The notes below the pieces were generated by a model, which saw nothing but the letters and a program-made list of their open reading frames with translations, was not told the origin of the DNA and did no database searches. The translations under genes were made by a program, and so were the position numbers. 64,000 nt of DNA from Campylobacter sp. TTU_617 (GTDB lineage Bacteria > Campylobacterota > Campylobacteria > Campylobacterales > Campylobacteraceae), in contig NZ_JAENKV010000001.1 of NCBI RefSeq assembly GCF_016599045.1, positions 124,001 through 188,000 of the forward strand, given 5' to 3'. Below, piece after piece: positions 47,572 through 56,800 of this stretch; within the stretch, counting starts at the first letter, position 1, and every line of letters begins with the position of its first letter.

Positions 47572-48172
47572 GGATTTACATTATCTTAAAGCTATGGGTT
47601 ATAGTTTTTTAAAAGACTTTCCTTATAAAAATGAATATAATATCAGCTTTGCAAATTTAAATAATAATGTAAAACAATGCACTTTATGTCATTTTTCTAA
47701 AAATAGAAAAAATTCTTTAATGGAAAAAGTGCAAAAAAAAGTCAATTTAATGATTTTAACTTCTCATGGAGATAAAAGTGAAAATGAAAGTGGAATTTTG
47801 CTAAATTCTCACAAAGGTTCTCTACTTAAAGAATATCTTAAACTATATTTAAATTTAGAAGAAAAAGATTTTTATTTCTCCTATCTTTTTAAATGTTTTG
47901 ATTATAGAAAAAATGACGATTTTTCGCTACAATCTTGCTTACCTTTTTTTTATAATGAATTAAATCTTATAAAACCTAAAATTTTATTATGTCTTGGAGA
48001 GTATGCTTTCCAAAGCTTGGGTCTAAAAGATTTTAATATTTTACGTGGTGAAATTTTTTCTTATAAAAATTTTTTTATTTTACCAAGCTTTGAGCTTGAT
48101 TTTATAGAAAAAAATCCAAGCTATGAACAAAAATTTATTGAAGATCTAAAAAAACTTAAAGGATTTTTATGA
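47564..48172 (+). CDS. Uracil-DNA-glycosylase-superfamily protein, degenerate motifs
   Basis: The 202-residue protein resembles family 4 UDGs. A Cys pair (CTLCHF) and a second pair (FKCF, QSCLPFF) are placed as for a 4Fe-4S cluster, with the strand PKILLCLGEYAF. The active-site motif normally like GxGPGxxED reads LTSHGDKSENESG. The C-terminal HPS-type motif is weak (ILPSFELDF), so activity is doubtful from sequence alone. It overlaps the GNAT gene by eight bases and the next gene by four. Confidence 0.75.
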   Translation: MIRDLHYLKAMGYSFLKDFPYKNEYNISFANLNNNVKQCTLCHFSKNRKNSLMEKVQKKVNLMILTSHGDKSENESGILLNSHKGSLLKEYLKLYLNLEEKDFYFSYLFKCFDYRKNDDFSLQSCLPFFYNELNLIKPKILLCLGEYAFQSLGLKDFNILRGEIFSYKNFFILPSFELDFIEKNPSYEQKFIEDLKKLKGFL

Positions 48173-49359
48173 AAAAAATACTTTTAATCATCTCTTTTAT
48201 GTTTTGTTTTTCATATTCAAAAGAACAAAAGCTTATAGAAGGTGATTTAGTGCAAAATTTTTATCCTAAATTGAATACAAATTTTTGCGATTCTAGTTGT
48301 TTATTTGAACTTTTAGAAACAAAAATGTATCTTAGTTTTTTAAGCGAATTTACAGATAATAAAGATAAATTTTTATCAAATATTTATTCTAAACTTCTTA
48401 ACTCCATTACTGACTTTGAAACAAATTTACAAAAAATTACTTCTGTAAAAATAGCTATTATTATTCCAGAAAAAACAATTAAAAGTTATTCTAATACTAT
48501 AATTAATGCAAGCATTGCTTATCTTTTAAAGCAACGTGCCGAAATTAAAGTTAAAGTTTTTTTAATTGGTACAGAAGATGAAGTAAAGATTAAACAAACT
48601 TTATCACAAATTGAAAATCAAAATTATAAATATCTCATAGCAGGATTTACCTTAAAAGGCGTTAATGCTTTAAATGATTATAAAGGAAATTTAAAAATAT
48701 TTATACCTACTATACATAAAAGCAATACAAATATAAACAATGAAAATATTTATTTCGGAAGTATTGATTATAGTGAACAAATTAAAAAATTACTAGAATA
48801 TTCTAATTCTAACATAGCAATTTTTAGTGATAATTCTATCTTATCAAACAATTTAAATACTCAAATCTTAAGTCAAAATAATCAAGCTAGAGTTTATAAA
48901 ATTGAAGGTGATAAGCTCGATTTTGAAAAACTTTTTAAATCTCAAGGAAATTTAAATGATGCTTCAATATTTTTTAATACTCCACTAATTAAAACAGCTT
49001 TAAGTAGTTCTCAACTAAGATTTTATGATATTCATCCTTTTGTTTTATTATCTACCCAAATAAACTACAATCCTGTATTTCTTAGTCTAACTCAACCTAA
49101 TGACAGAAAAAATTTCATCATAGCTAATTCCATTAATAATAACGATGATAATCTGTCCTATCTCAATGAAATTTTTAATCAAAATATTGATTATAATTGG
49201 ATTGCTTATGCAACAAGTGTTGGAATAGATTATTTTTATACAAAATTTTTAAATTCAAAAAGTCAAAGAATTTTTGAAGAAGAATTAGAAAATTCTCAAT
49301 TTATATATAAAATCAAACTTGTAAAAGGCTTAAAATCAAATTTTGAAGAATTACATTAA
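48169..49359 (+). CDS. Periplasmic protein with type 1 periplasmic-binding fold, LpoA/LppC-like
   Basis: The 396-residue protein has a signal peptide (residues 1-17, no lipobox Cys). The main domain alternates strands and helices like a type 1 periplasmic-binding protein (VKIAIIIPEKTIKSYSNTII, KYLIAGFTLKGVNAL, SNIAIFSDNSIL). The shape resembles the C-terminal domain of LpoA, a penicillin-binding protein activator; this is a loose match. It ends FEELH, sharing a palindrome with the convergent thioesterase gene, with a nine-base overlap. Confidence 0.75.
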   Translation: MKKILLIISFMFCFSYSKEQKLIEGDLVQNFYPKLNTNFCDSSCLFELLETKMYLSFLSEFTDNKDKFLSNIYSKLLNSITDFETNLQKITSVKIAIIIPEKTIKSYSNTIINASIAYLLKQRAEIKVKVFLIGTEDEVKIKQTLSQIENQNYKYLIAGFTLKGVNALNDYKGNLKIFIPTIHKSNTNINNENIYFGSIDYSEQIKKLLEYSNSNIAIFSDNSILSNNLNTQILSQNNQARVYKIEGDKLDFEKLFKSQGNLNDASIFFNTPLIKTALSSSQLRFYDIHPFVLLSTQINYNPVFLSLTQPNDRKNFIIANSINNNDDNLSYLNEIFNQNIDYNWIAYATSVGIDYFYTKFLNSKSQRIFEEELENSQFIYKIKLVKGLKSNFEELH

Positions 49360-49368
49360 TTCTTCAAA
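49342..49368. terminator. Palindrome shared by two convergent gene ends
   Basis: TTTGAAGAATTA (49342-49353) and TAATTCTTCAAA (49357-49368) pair perfectly around CAT. Both genes end inside it and both read Phe-Glu-Glu-Leu there. TTTCTTTT follows on the plus side. It likely ends transcription in both directions. Confidence 0.65.
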
Positions 49369-49725
49369 GATTTCTTTTAATTTCTCATCTATTCTAGAAA
49401 TTTTAGAATCCTTTAAAAAGGCTAAAGTAAAATCAGCATCAAAAATTTTTTCATTATCTTTAAAAATTTCTTGTCTTATAAGCGCTGAAACATTTTTAAT
49501 TTCTAAAAGTTTTGTTTTAACTCTTAATATATCCCCGAGTTTTGCTGATTTTAAAAAACGACAATTTACTTTAGTGACCAAAAAATGACCTGTTTTTTCA
49601 TTAAAAATATCTATATCTTTTTTAAAAAACAATTCACTTCTTGCTCTTTCACAAAATTTTAAATAATTACTATGATAAACAACTCCTCCAGAATCTGTAT
49701 CTTCATAATAAACACGAATTTCCAT
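49351..49725 (-). CDS. 4-hydroxybenzoyl-CoA-type thioesterase (YbgC family)
   Basis: The 124-residue hot-dog enzyme starts IRVYYEDTDSGGVVYHSNYL, the YbgC signature with the catalytic Asp in YEDTDSGGVVYH. It also has LKFCERARSELF and a CoA-side strand RVKTKLLEI. YbgC enzymes hydrolyse short acyl-CoA or acyl-ACP thioesters and are often tied to the Tol-Pal envelope system; no tol gene is near. It converges on the periplasmic protein gene with a nine-base overlap. Confidence 0.9.
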   Translation of the reverse strand: MEIRVYYEDTDSGGVVYHSNYLKFCERARSELFFKKDIDIFNEKTGHFLVTKVNCRFLKSAKLGDILRVKTKLLEIKNVSALIRQEIFKDNEKIFDADFTLAFLKDSKISRIDEKLKEIFEELM

Positions 49726-49814
49726 TAATATCCTTTATATTTAATTTTTCATAAAAATATTATTTATATTTTATAAAAAAATAATAATTAGTATAAATTA
49801 TCAAAAAAATTTTA

Positions 49815-49848
49815 TATAATTAAAATTATTTTAAAATTTAAAGGAGAA
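49815..49848 (+). promoter_or_regulatory. Promoter and ribosome binding site of the amino-acid-binding lipoprotein gene
   Basis: TATAAT at 49815-49820 and AAAGGAGA at 49841-49848 precede the ATG at 49851. Confidence 0.6.
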
Positions 49849-49850
49849 AA

Positions 49851-50603
49851 ATGAAAAAACAAATTCTAGCCCTAATGTTTGGTATCGCTTTACTTTTTAA
49901 CGCTTGTGATTCTTCAAAATCTAAAAATGAAATCTCAAATCACATTTTAAAGGTTGGGATAGAACCAACTTATAAGCCATTTGATTACAAAGAAAATTCA
50001 AAACTTACAGGTTTTGATGTAGATTTATCAGAAGCTATTGCAAAAGATTTAAATATTAGTTTAAATTGGGTAGAAATGAATTTTGATGGATTAATTCCTG
50101 CTTTAAAAACTGGTAAAATTGATATGATAGCTTCTGCTATGAGTGTTACAGAAGAAAGAAAGAAAAATGCTGATTTTAGCAATACTTATTATATGACTAA
50201 AAATCTTTATATCAAAAGAAAAGATGATACAAGCTTAACAACTAAAGATGACTTAGCAAATAAAAAAATAGGTGTTCAACTTGGAACCTTGCAAGAAAAT
50301 GCTGCTAAGAATATTAAAAATGCAATAGTTGAAGCAAATGCTGATTTAAATGTTGCTATATTAGCTCTTAAAAATAAAAAGATTGATGCAATCATCTTAG
50401 ATAAAGATGTTGCCAAAGGATACTTAGAACAAAATACTGATCTTAGTTCTTTTTTTGAAGAAGATGATGGAAGCAGTGGATTTAGTTTTGCTTTTGACAA
50501 AGATAAACAAAAAGAACTTATAGAAAAAATTAACCAAACTTTGGAAAAACTTAAGCAAAATGGCATATATGAAAACTTGCTTATAAAATATCAATTAAAA
50601 TAA
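49851..50603 (+). CDS. Amino-acid ABC transporter substrate-binding lipoprotein
   Basis: The 250-residue family 3 binding protein has a lipoprotein signal (FNAC, Cys19). The ligand lobes read LKVGIEPTYKPFDYKE, LTGFDVDLSEAIAKDLNI, GLIPALKTGKIDMIASAMSV and KIGVQLGTLQE. These are the marks of polar or basic amino acid binders (His/Arg/Gln type). No permease or ATPase is next to it. GlnPQ at 58306-59767 lack a binding protein, so a partnership is possible. It has its own promoter. Confidence 0.92.
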   Translation: MKKQILALMFGIALLFNACDSSKSKNEISNHILKVGIEPTYKPFDYKENSKLTGFDVDLSEAIAKDLNISLNWVEMNFDGLIPALKTGKIDMIASAMSVTEERKKNADFSNTYYMTKNLYIKRKDDTSLTTKDDLANKKIGVQLGTLQENAAKNIKNAIVEANADLNVAILALKNKKIDAIILDKDVAKGYLEQNTDLSSFFEEDDGSSGFSFAFDKDKQKELIEKINQTLEKLKQNGIYENLLIKYQLK

Positions 50604-50606
50604 GAA

Positions 50607-51878
50607 TTATCTTAATCTTAATAAGGCTTTCTCTAAAGCCTTAAAAAAATAATCAATATCCTCTTTTGTATGTGTATAATGCAAACTAACTCTCAACCAT
50701 CCTGGTCTTTGTGTAATCTTAGCATTATCTTTAAGATTTAATAAATCATGCCCATAAGGTCCAGCACAAGTGCAACCTGCTCTTGTTTCTATGTGAAATT
50801 TTTTACTAAGCTCGTAAGATAGATCAAAAGGTGAAATTCCTTTAATATTAAAAGAAAAAATAAGTAATCTTTTATATAAATTTTCCGCATAAAGCTTTAA
50901 ATCATTAATCTCTTTTAACCTTAAAAAAAAGTATTTTTTTAAATTTTCTTCAGCTTTGTGTATTTGTTTTAATCCAATTTCATCTTTAATCTTAAAAGCT
51001 AAACTAGCTCTTATGAGTTGTAAAATTCCAGGAGTTCCACCCTCTTCCAAAGCTTCTTCATTGCAAAGATAGCATTGAGTTGTTCTTGAAACATATCCAA
51101 CAGTTCCTCCTGCTGCAAAAGATGGTTTAGAGCCACAAAGATTTTTTTTAATCACCAAAATTCCGCATCCTCCAATACCGCCTATTAATTTATGAGAACT
51201 TATAAATAAAGCATCATAAAATTTACAAGATATATTTTTATAAGGAATAAAACTTGTAGCATCAAAAGCAACAATACCTTTATAAGACCTAACTAATTTA
51301 GAAATTTTTTCATAATCACTTAAAACACCTGTAACATTAGAAGCTAAAGAAAAACTTGCAATGATTTGTCTTTTTTTATTTTTTTCTAAAAGTTTTTCTA
51401 AAAAAATAAAATCAATTTCTCCGTTTTTATCAAGTGGAACTCTAATACATTCACAAAGCCCTTCTCTAAATGATAATTCATTGGAATGATGCTCATAAGG
51501 ACCTACGATAACTAAAGGTAATTTTTTAATATCCATATCTTTAAAATATTTTTCTTTTATTTTAGGTGGAACATAAATTCCTAGCAATTCTTGGAATTTT
51601 TTTATAGCACTTGAAGATCCTGTACCACAAGAAATTAAAGCAAAATTATTATCCAATTTTAAACTTTTTTTAATATCTTTTCTTGCATTTTCATAATGCA
51701 TTTGAATTTTAAAAGAATGCAAAGAACTATCAGAATGGGTATTAGCATAAAAAGGCAAAATCTTTGAAATTTTTTTTTCTACGCTTTTTAGTGCCAAAGC
51801 ACTTGCTGCGAAATCAAAATAATAACTTCCTTTTTTTAAAATAATATCTTTTCTTAAATCTTCAATTTCCAAATACAA
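50607..51878 (-). CDS. Class V aminotransferase / cysteine desulfurase-like enzyme
   Basis: The 423-residue PLP enzyme has the fold type I motifs YYFDFAASALALKSVE, FALISCGTGSSSAIKKF (phosphate grip), VAFDATSFIPYKNIS with the PLP Asp, and the Schiff-base Lys in ALFISSHKLIGGIG. The late TRAGCTCAGPYGHDLL holds a Cys pair. It resembles selenocysteine lyase / SufS relatives but not NifS. The true substrate is not known. It is divergent from the nuclease-flgS pair and converges on the binding-protein gene. Confidence 0.88.
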   Translation of the reverse strand: MYLEIEDLRKDIILKKGSYYFDFAASALALKSVEKKISKILPFYANTHSDSSLHSFKIQMHYENARKDIKKSLKLDNNFALISCGTGSSSAIKKFQELLGIYVPPKIKEKYFKDMDIKKLPLVIVGPYEHHSNELSFREGLCECIRVPLDKNGEIDFIFLEKLLEKNKKRQIIASFSLASNVTGVLSDYEKISKLVRSYKGIVAFDATSFIPYKNISCKFYDALFISSHKLIGGIGGCGILVIKKNLCGSKPSFAAGGTVGYVSRTTQCYLCNEEALEEGGTPGILQLIRASLAFKIKDEIGLKQIHKAEENLKKYFFLRLKEINDLKLYAENLYKRLLIFSFNIKGISPFDLSYELSKKFHIETRAGCTCAGPYGHDLLNLKDNAKITQRPGWLRVSLHYTHTKEDIDYFFKALEKALLRLR

Positions 51879-51933
51879 TCCTTTAAAAATTTGCTAAAAT
51901 TATACAATAATAATTTTTATATAAAGGAAAAAT

Positions 51934-52788
51934 ATTACTTTTAGCACATTTGCAAAAACACATTCTTATCTACCAGCTGAACAATTATTTGATTTTTATA
52001 GTGTTTTTGATGGATTAAATATTTCTTATTTTTCTTTACCTTTTTTTGAAAGTATTGAAAATATACTTCTTAAAAATTATACTTCGTTAAATCAACAATT
52101 TTCTTTTGATTTTTTAAGCTCTTACGCTTTAAATCTTTTAGCAAAAAATAGTAGAAAAATTTATTCTATTAACAGAAAAATCAATCATTTTAAAGCAAAA
52201 GCTATTAGCAATCATTTATTAGAAACAGGGATTTTAAAACTAGAAAAAAGCAAAGAAGAAAAAATAAAAAAAGATAAAAGAAATAAAATAAAAAAAGAGC
52301 TAAGAGGGTATGTTATACAAGATAAATTTATTTTTAAAAATCATTTTTTAAGATTTTTTTTTAGATTTTTAAAACCTTATGAACATTTAATTTTAGAGAA
52401 AAAATTTGATTTTATTTTAAATTTAATTCAAAAAGAATTAGAGCATTATCAAGGATTCTGTTTTGAACAATTAGCAAGAGAATTTTTAGAAAAAAAATTC
52501 AATATCTATCCTGTTGAAAGTTATTGGGATAGAAAATTAGAAATTGATTTATATTACAAAGATAACAATTTAAGTTTTATTGGGGAAGTTAAATTTAAAA
52601 ATAAAAAAATTTGCAAAAATATTTTCAATGAACTTCAAAAAAAAGCTGAAATCTTAAATTTAGATGTTGATTATTATATTATTTTTTCAAAAAATGGCTT
52701 TAGCAAAGAGCTCAATAAAAAACAAAATGAAAAATTACTTTTATTTGAACTAAAAGATTTTGAATTCTTATTTAAGGAAGATATATGA
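51934..52788 (+). CDS. DUF234-like PD-(D/E)XK nuclease-type protein, no ATG/GTG/TTG start
   Basis: A frame open for 285 codons runs into flgS (stop TGA 52786-52788 overlaps the flgS ATG). It contains no ATG, GTG or TTG codon anywhere. The best start is ATT 51934-51936, five bases after AAAGGA (51923-51928), giving 284 residues (TFSTFAKTHSYLPAEQ after the initiator). The C-terminal part has YWDRKLEIDLYY then FIGEVKFKNK, a PD-(D/E)XK pattern as in DUF234. The N-terminal part is helical with a Lys-rich stretch near residue 115. The AAA ATPase found in full-length DUF234 proteins is missing. It may be a weakly translated or decaying gene. Confidence 0.75.
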   Translation: MTFSTFAKTHSYLPAEQLFDFYSVFDGLNISYFSLPFFESIENILLKNYTSLNQQFSFDFLSSYALNLLAKNSRKIYSINRKINHFKAKAISNHLLETGILKLEKSKEEKIKKDKRNKIKKELRGYVIQDKFIFKNHFLRFFFRFLKPYEHLILEKKFDFILNLIQKELEHYQGFCFEQLAREFLEKKFNIYPVESYWDRKLEIDLYYKDNNLSFIGEVKFKNKKICKNIFNELQKKAEILNLDVDYYIIFSKNGFSKELNKKQNEKLLLFELKDFEFLFKEDI

Positions 52789-53801
52789 ATGAAAATATAC
52801 TTAAAAGTCTTGATTCTAATGAAAAAGAAACTTTACAAGAAGGACTAAAAAATTTAATCGAACAAACCTATGTAATAGAAAATGAATATAAAATTTTAAA
52901 TGAAAGCTATAACTCTTTAAGAGCAATGGTAAGCGAGATTATAGAAGTTTTACCTACTTGTTTATGGATATTAGATCCTAAAAAAAATATCATCTTGCAA
53001 AATCATCAAGCTTTAAAAAATAAAAATTTATTAGAACAAATTAGTTTAGATAAAGAGCATTATGAATTGGAATTTGAGACAAAATTTTATACAATTAAAA
53101 TCATTAAACAAAGTGATAAAACTATCATAAGTGCTACAGATATAAGCGATGAAAAACGTAACGAAAGACTTGCTAGCATGGGGAGCGTTGCTGCTCATTT
53201 AGCCCATGAAATTAGAAATCCGATAGGTTCTATTTCTTTACTTGCCTCTACTCTTTTCTCAAGAAGTGAGTTAAAAAACAAGCATATTGTACTAGAAATT
53301 CAAAAAGCTATTGCAAGAGTTGAGCGTATAGTAAATTCTACCCTACTTTTTACTAAGGGTGTTCATATAAATCTTCATACTTTTAATCTTTTAGAATTAA
53401 AAGAAGAATGCGAACAAGCCATTAATTCTTATAATTTTTATTCGGACATAGAATTTGATATTTCTTTTTTTAGTTTAAATGTCCAAGCAGATAAAGCCCT
53501 TATTAGCTTGGTTTTGCAAAATTTAATTTATAATAGTATTGATGCAATTGAAGAAAATGAAAGTAAAAATCCTAAAATCCAAATTAAAGCTTCTTTGAAA
53601 AAAGAAACTCTAATTATAGAAGTTTTTGATAATGGAATCCAAATTAAAGATGAAAATTTAGTTTTTGAAGCATTTAAAACTACCAAACTTAAAGGCAATG
53701 GACTTGGACTTTGCCTTTGTAAGCAAATTATAGAAGCTCACAAAGGAAAAATTGGCTTTAAAAAAGATCCTAAAAATTTTTATTTTACCCTACCTTTATG
53801 A
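52785..53801 (+). CDS. flgS: Flagellar two-component sensor kinase FlgS
   Basis: The 338-residue soluble histidine kinase has a short N-terminal coiled coil and PAS-like part (residues 1-120), then the H box LAHEIRNPIGSISLLAST (His near residue 142). The ATPase motifs are NLIYNSIDAIEE (N box), EVFDNGIQIKDENL (G1) and GNGLGLCLCKQIIEAHKG (G2). In Campylobacter FlgS senses the type III export apparatus/basal body and phosphorylates FlgR, which activates sigma54 rod and hook genes. No membrane segment is seen. It is coupled to the nuclease frame by ATGA and overlaps dnaE's end by six bases. Confidence 0.94.
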   Translation: MNENILKSLDSNEKETLQEGLKNLIEQTYVIENEYKILNESYNSLRAMVSEIIEVLPTCLWILDPKKNIILQNHQALKNKNLLEQISLDKEHYELEFETKFYTIKIIKQSDKTIISATDISDEKRNERLASMGSVAAHLAHEIRNPIGSISLLASTLFSRSELKNKHIVLEIQKAIARVERIVNSTLLFTKGVHINLHTFNLLELKEECEQAINSYNFYSDIEFDISFFSLNVQADKALISLVLQNLIYNSIDAIEENESKNPKIQIKASLKKETLIIEVFDNGIQIKDENLVFEAFKTTKLKGNGLGLCLCKQIIEAHKGKIGFKKDPKNFYFTLPL

Positions 53802-56800
53802 GCTACATCTATTAAGAATGTGTTCGCTAATACTATCAGAAATAATAAAATCTGTATGATAAAGCAAACAAGATCCAGAATTTATAATCCTTAAAACCAA
53901 TTTTTTATTTCCTTTTTCATTTGGATTGTGTGCGTTTCTAGCAATTTCATGTATCTCATAAACAAGTTCACGATTTAATTTACTTAAATCAAGCTCTATA
54001 ATATTATTTTCAAATTCTTTTGGCTCTTTAATAAAATCTTGTTTTTTATAATTTTTCGAATTTACTTTTAAAGCTTTATATTCTGTATTTTTTAACTCTT
54101 CTAAAGTTTTTACATCTTTTAAAGAAAAACTTACCTTACCTTCATCGCTTTTGTAATGAAGAAAAAATCCATAAGCTAAATTCTTGCTTTTTTCATCTTT
54201 ATAAATTTTTTCTATTTTTTCAATATTTGATTCAAAAACAGTAATTTCATAAGAAGAATAAAAATCTAAAATTTCAAGCCTTGCAAAACGTTTATTATTT
54301 TTACTTACCATAGATTTAAAATCTTCCATTTTTCCAACATTTAAAAGCTCTCCACCTCCTTTTAACTCTGAAAAATCTATGCTTTTTGTATATTCTATAT
54401 CTTTAATATCATCAAAAAAACTATCAAGTGGATGACCTGAAACATAAATTCCTAAGATTTCTTTTTCATAATTTAGTTTTTCCATCAAATCAAATTCTTC
54501 TGGAGTAGAAATAATATCAACTTTAACATCTTGAGTTAATTCATCTTCTCCAAATAAAGAATTAGCAATATTTCTTCTTATTTCTGCTACTTGTCTTGAA
54601 ATATCGCCTAAATTATCAATATTATTAAATAAGCATTTTCTTGTATAACCAAATTCATCAAATGCACCTGATTTTATTAAACTTTCTAATGTCCTTTTGT
54701 TAATTTTAGTTGGGTCAATTTTACTAAGAAAATCAGTAATACCTTCAAATTCCTTATCTTTTCTTATCTCTAAAATATTTTCAACTGCAGGAATACCAAC
54801 ACTTTTAATCGCTCCAAGTCCATAAACAATAGCATCTTTACCATCTTCAAGCTCTATAGCACTAAATTCACGGATAGCTTTATTAATATTAGGGGGTAAT
54901 AATTTTATGTTCATTCTCTTCATCTCTTCGATATAAGTAGCAACTTTATCAACATTATTTTCTTCGCTTGTTAAAAGCGCTGCCATAAATTCACTTGGAT
55001 AATAAGTTTTTAAATAAGCCGTTTGAAAAGTAATAAGTGCATAAGCGGCAGAATGAGATTTATTAAAACCATATCCTGCAAATTTTAAAATAAGCTCCCA
55101 AAGATCTTCGGCATCTTTTCTATTGTAGCCTTGATTTTGCGCCCCATCTGCAAATTCATCTTTAAGCTTTTTCATTTTTTCGGGATCTTTTTTTCCCATA
55201 GCACGACGTACTACATCAGCACCTCCTAAAGAAAAACCTCCAATAATTTGAACTATTTGCATTACTTGTTCTTGATAAACTATAACCCCATAGGTTGGTT
55301 CTAAAATATTTTTTAATACATCAAAAGGATATTTAATATCTTTTAAGCCATGTTTTCTATCGATAAAATCATCAAGCATTCCTGATTCCATAGGACCTGG
55401 ACGATAAAGAGCTAAAACCGCAATTAAATCTTCAAATCTTTCTGGCTTTAATCTTGCATTTAAACTTTGCATTCCATCAGATTCTATTTGAAAAATACCT
55501 AAAGTATTTCCACTTTGTATAGTTTTATAAACTTTAGGATCATTTACATCTATACTCTCCCAAATAATATCTTTGTTATAGCGTTTTTTTATAAGATTAA
55601 TAGCATTGTTAATTACTGTTAAAGTTTTCAAACCCAAAAAGTCAAATTTAATCAAATCAACATCTTCTAAATGATCCTTAGAATACTGAGTAACTAAATG
55701 TCTTTCGTCATTTTTACTCTGTCTAAAAAGAGGGGTTTTTTTCCATAAAGACTCATTAGAAATTACAACACCAGCTGCATGCATACCTGCATTACGATTT
55801 AATCCCTCTAATGCTTTTGCATATTCCCAAACCTCTAAACCTTTAGGATGTTTTTCTATAAATTCTTTAATTTTTGGTTCTTTTTCATAAGCTGCTTCAA
55901 GAGTTATCTTAAGCTCTTCTGGAATAAGTTTAGCAAGTTCATCTGCATCAGCTATACTCATATCACAAACTCTAGCAACATCACGGATTACACCACGTGC
56001 TAAAAGCTTACCAAAGGTAATAACTTGTGCAACTTTATCAGAACCATATTTATCAATCACATAATCAATTACTTCAGAGCGTCTATCTTGACAAAAATCA
56101 ACATCAATATCGGGCATAGAAACACGCTCAGGGTTTAAAAATCTTTCAAAAAGCAAATTATAGGGTAAAGGATCAATATCGGTTATCTTTAAACAATAAG
56201 AAACCAAACTTCCAGCAGCTGAACCTCTACCTGGACCAACAGGAATTCCTTTATCTTTAGCCACCTTAATAAAATCATGGACTATAAGCATATAGCCTGA
56301 AAACTTCATATTTTTAATAATTTGTATCTCTAAATCTAATCTTTTTTTATATTCTTCATGTTTCTCTTTGTCAATAAATTTAAGTCTCTCATCAAGTCCT
56401 TTTTTACAAAGATATTCAAAAACTATATCATCATTATCAAAACTAAATTCTTTTTCTTGATCTTTTAAAACTAAACCATATTCTTTTGCATATTCGCGCG
56501 TAAATTTAAAATTTGGAGGAGTTGGATTGCCAAGATTTAATTCTAAATTACATTTATTAGCTATTTCTTGTGTATTTTCAATAGCCTCTGGAATATCAGC
56601 AAAAAGTTCGCTCATTTGTTGTGGAGTTTTTACATAAAATTCATGAACACTATGACGCATTCTATTAGGATCATTAAGTTTTTTTCCCATAGCTATACAC
56701 ATAAAAACCTCATGTGCTGCGGCTCTTTCTTTGAAAGTATAATGCGTATCATTAGTGGCTATAATTTTAATATCTAATTCTTTTGAAAGTCTGATAATAT

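Noticed and set aside
50623-50642. AAGGCTTT-CTCT-AAAGCCTT stem as the terminator of the amino-acid-binding lipoprotein gene
   Set aside because: The stem is inside the convergent aminotransferase coding end and is followed by A, not T, on the plus strand; it may be only codon-driven, so I do not list it as a feature.
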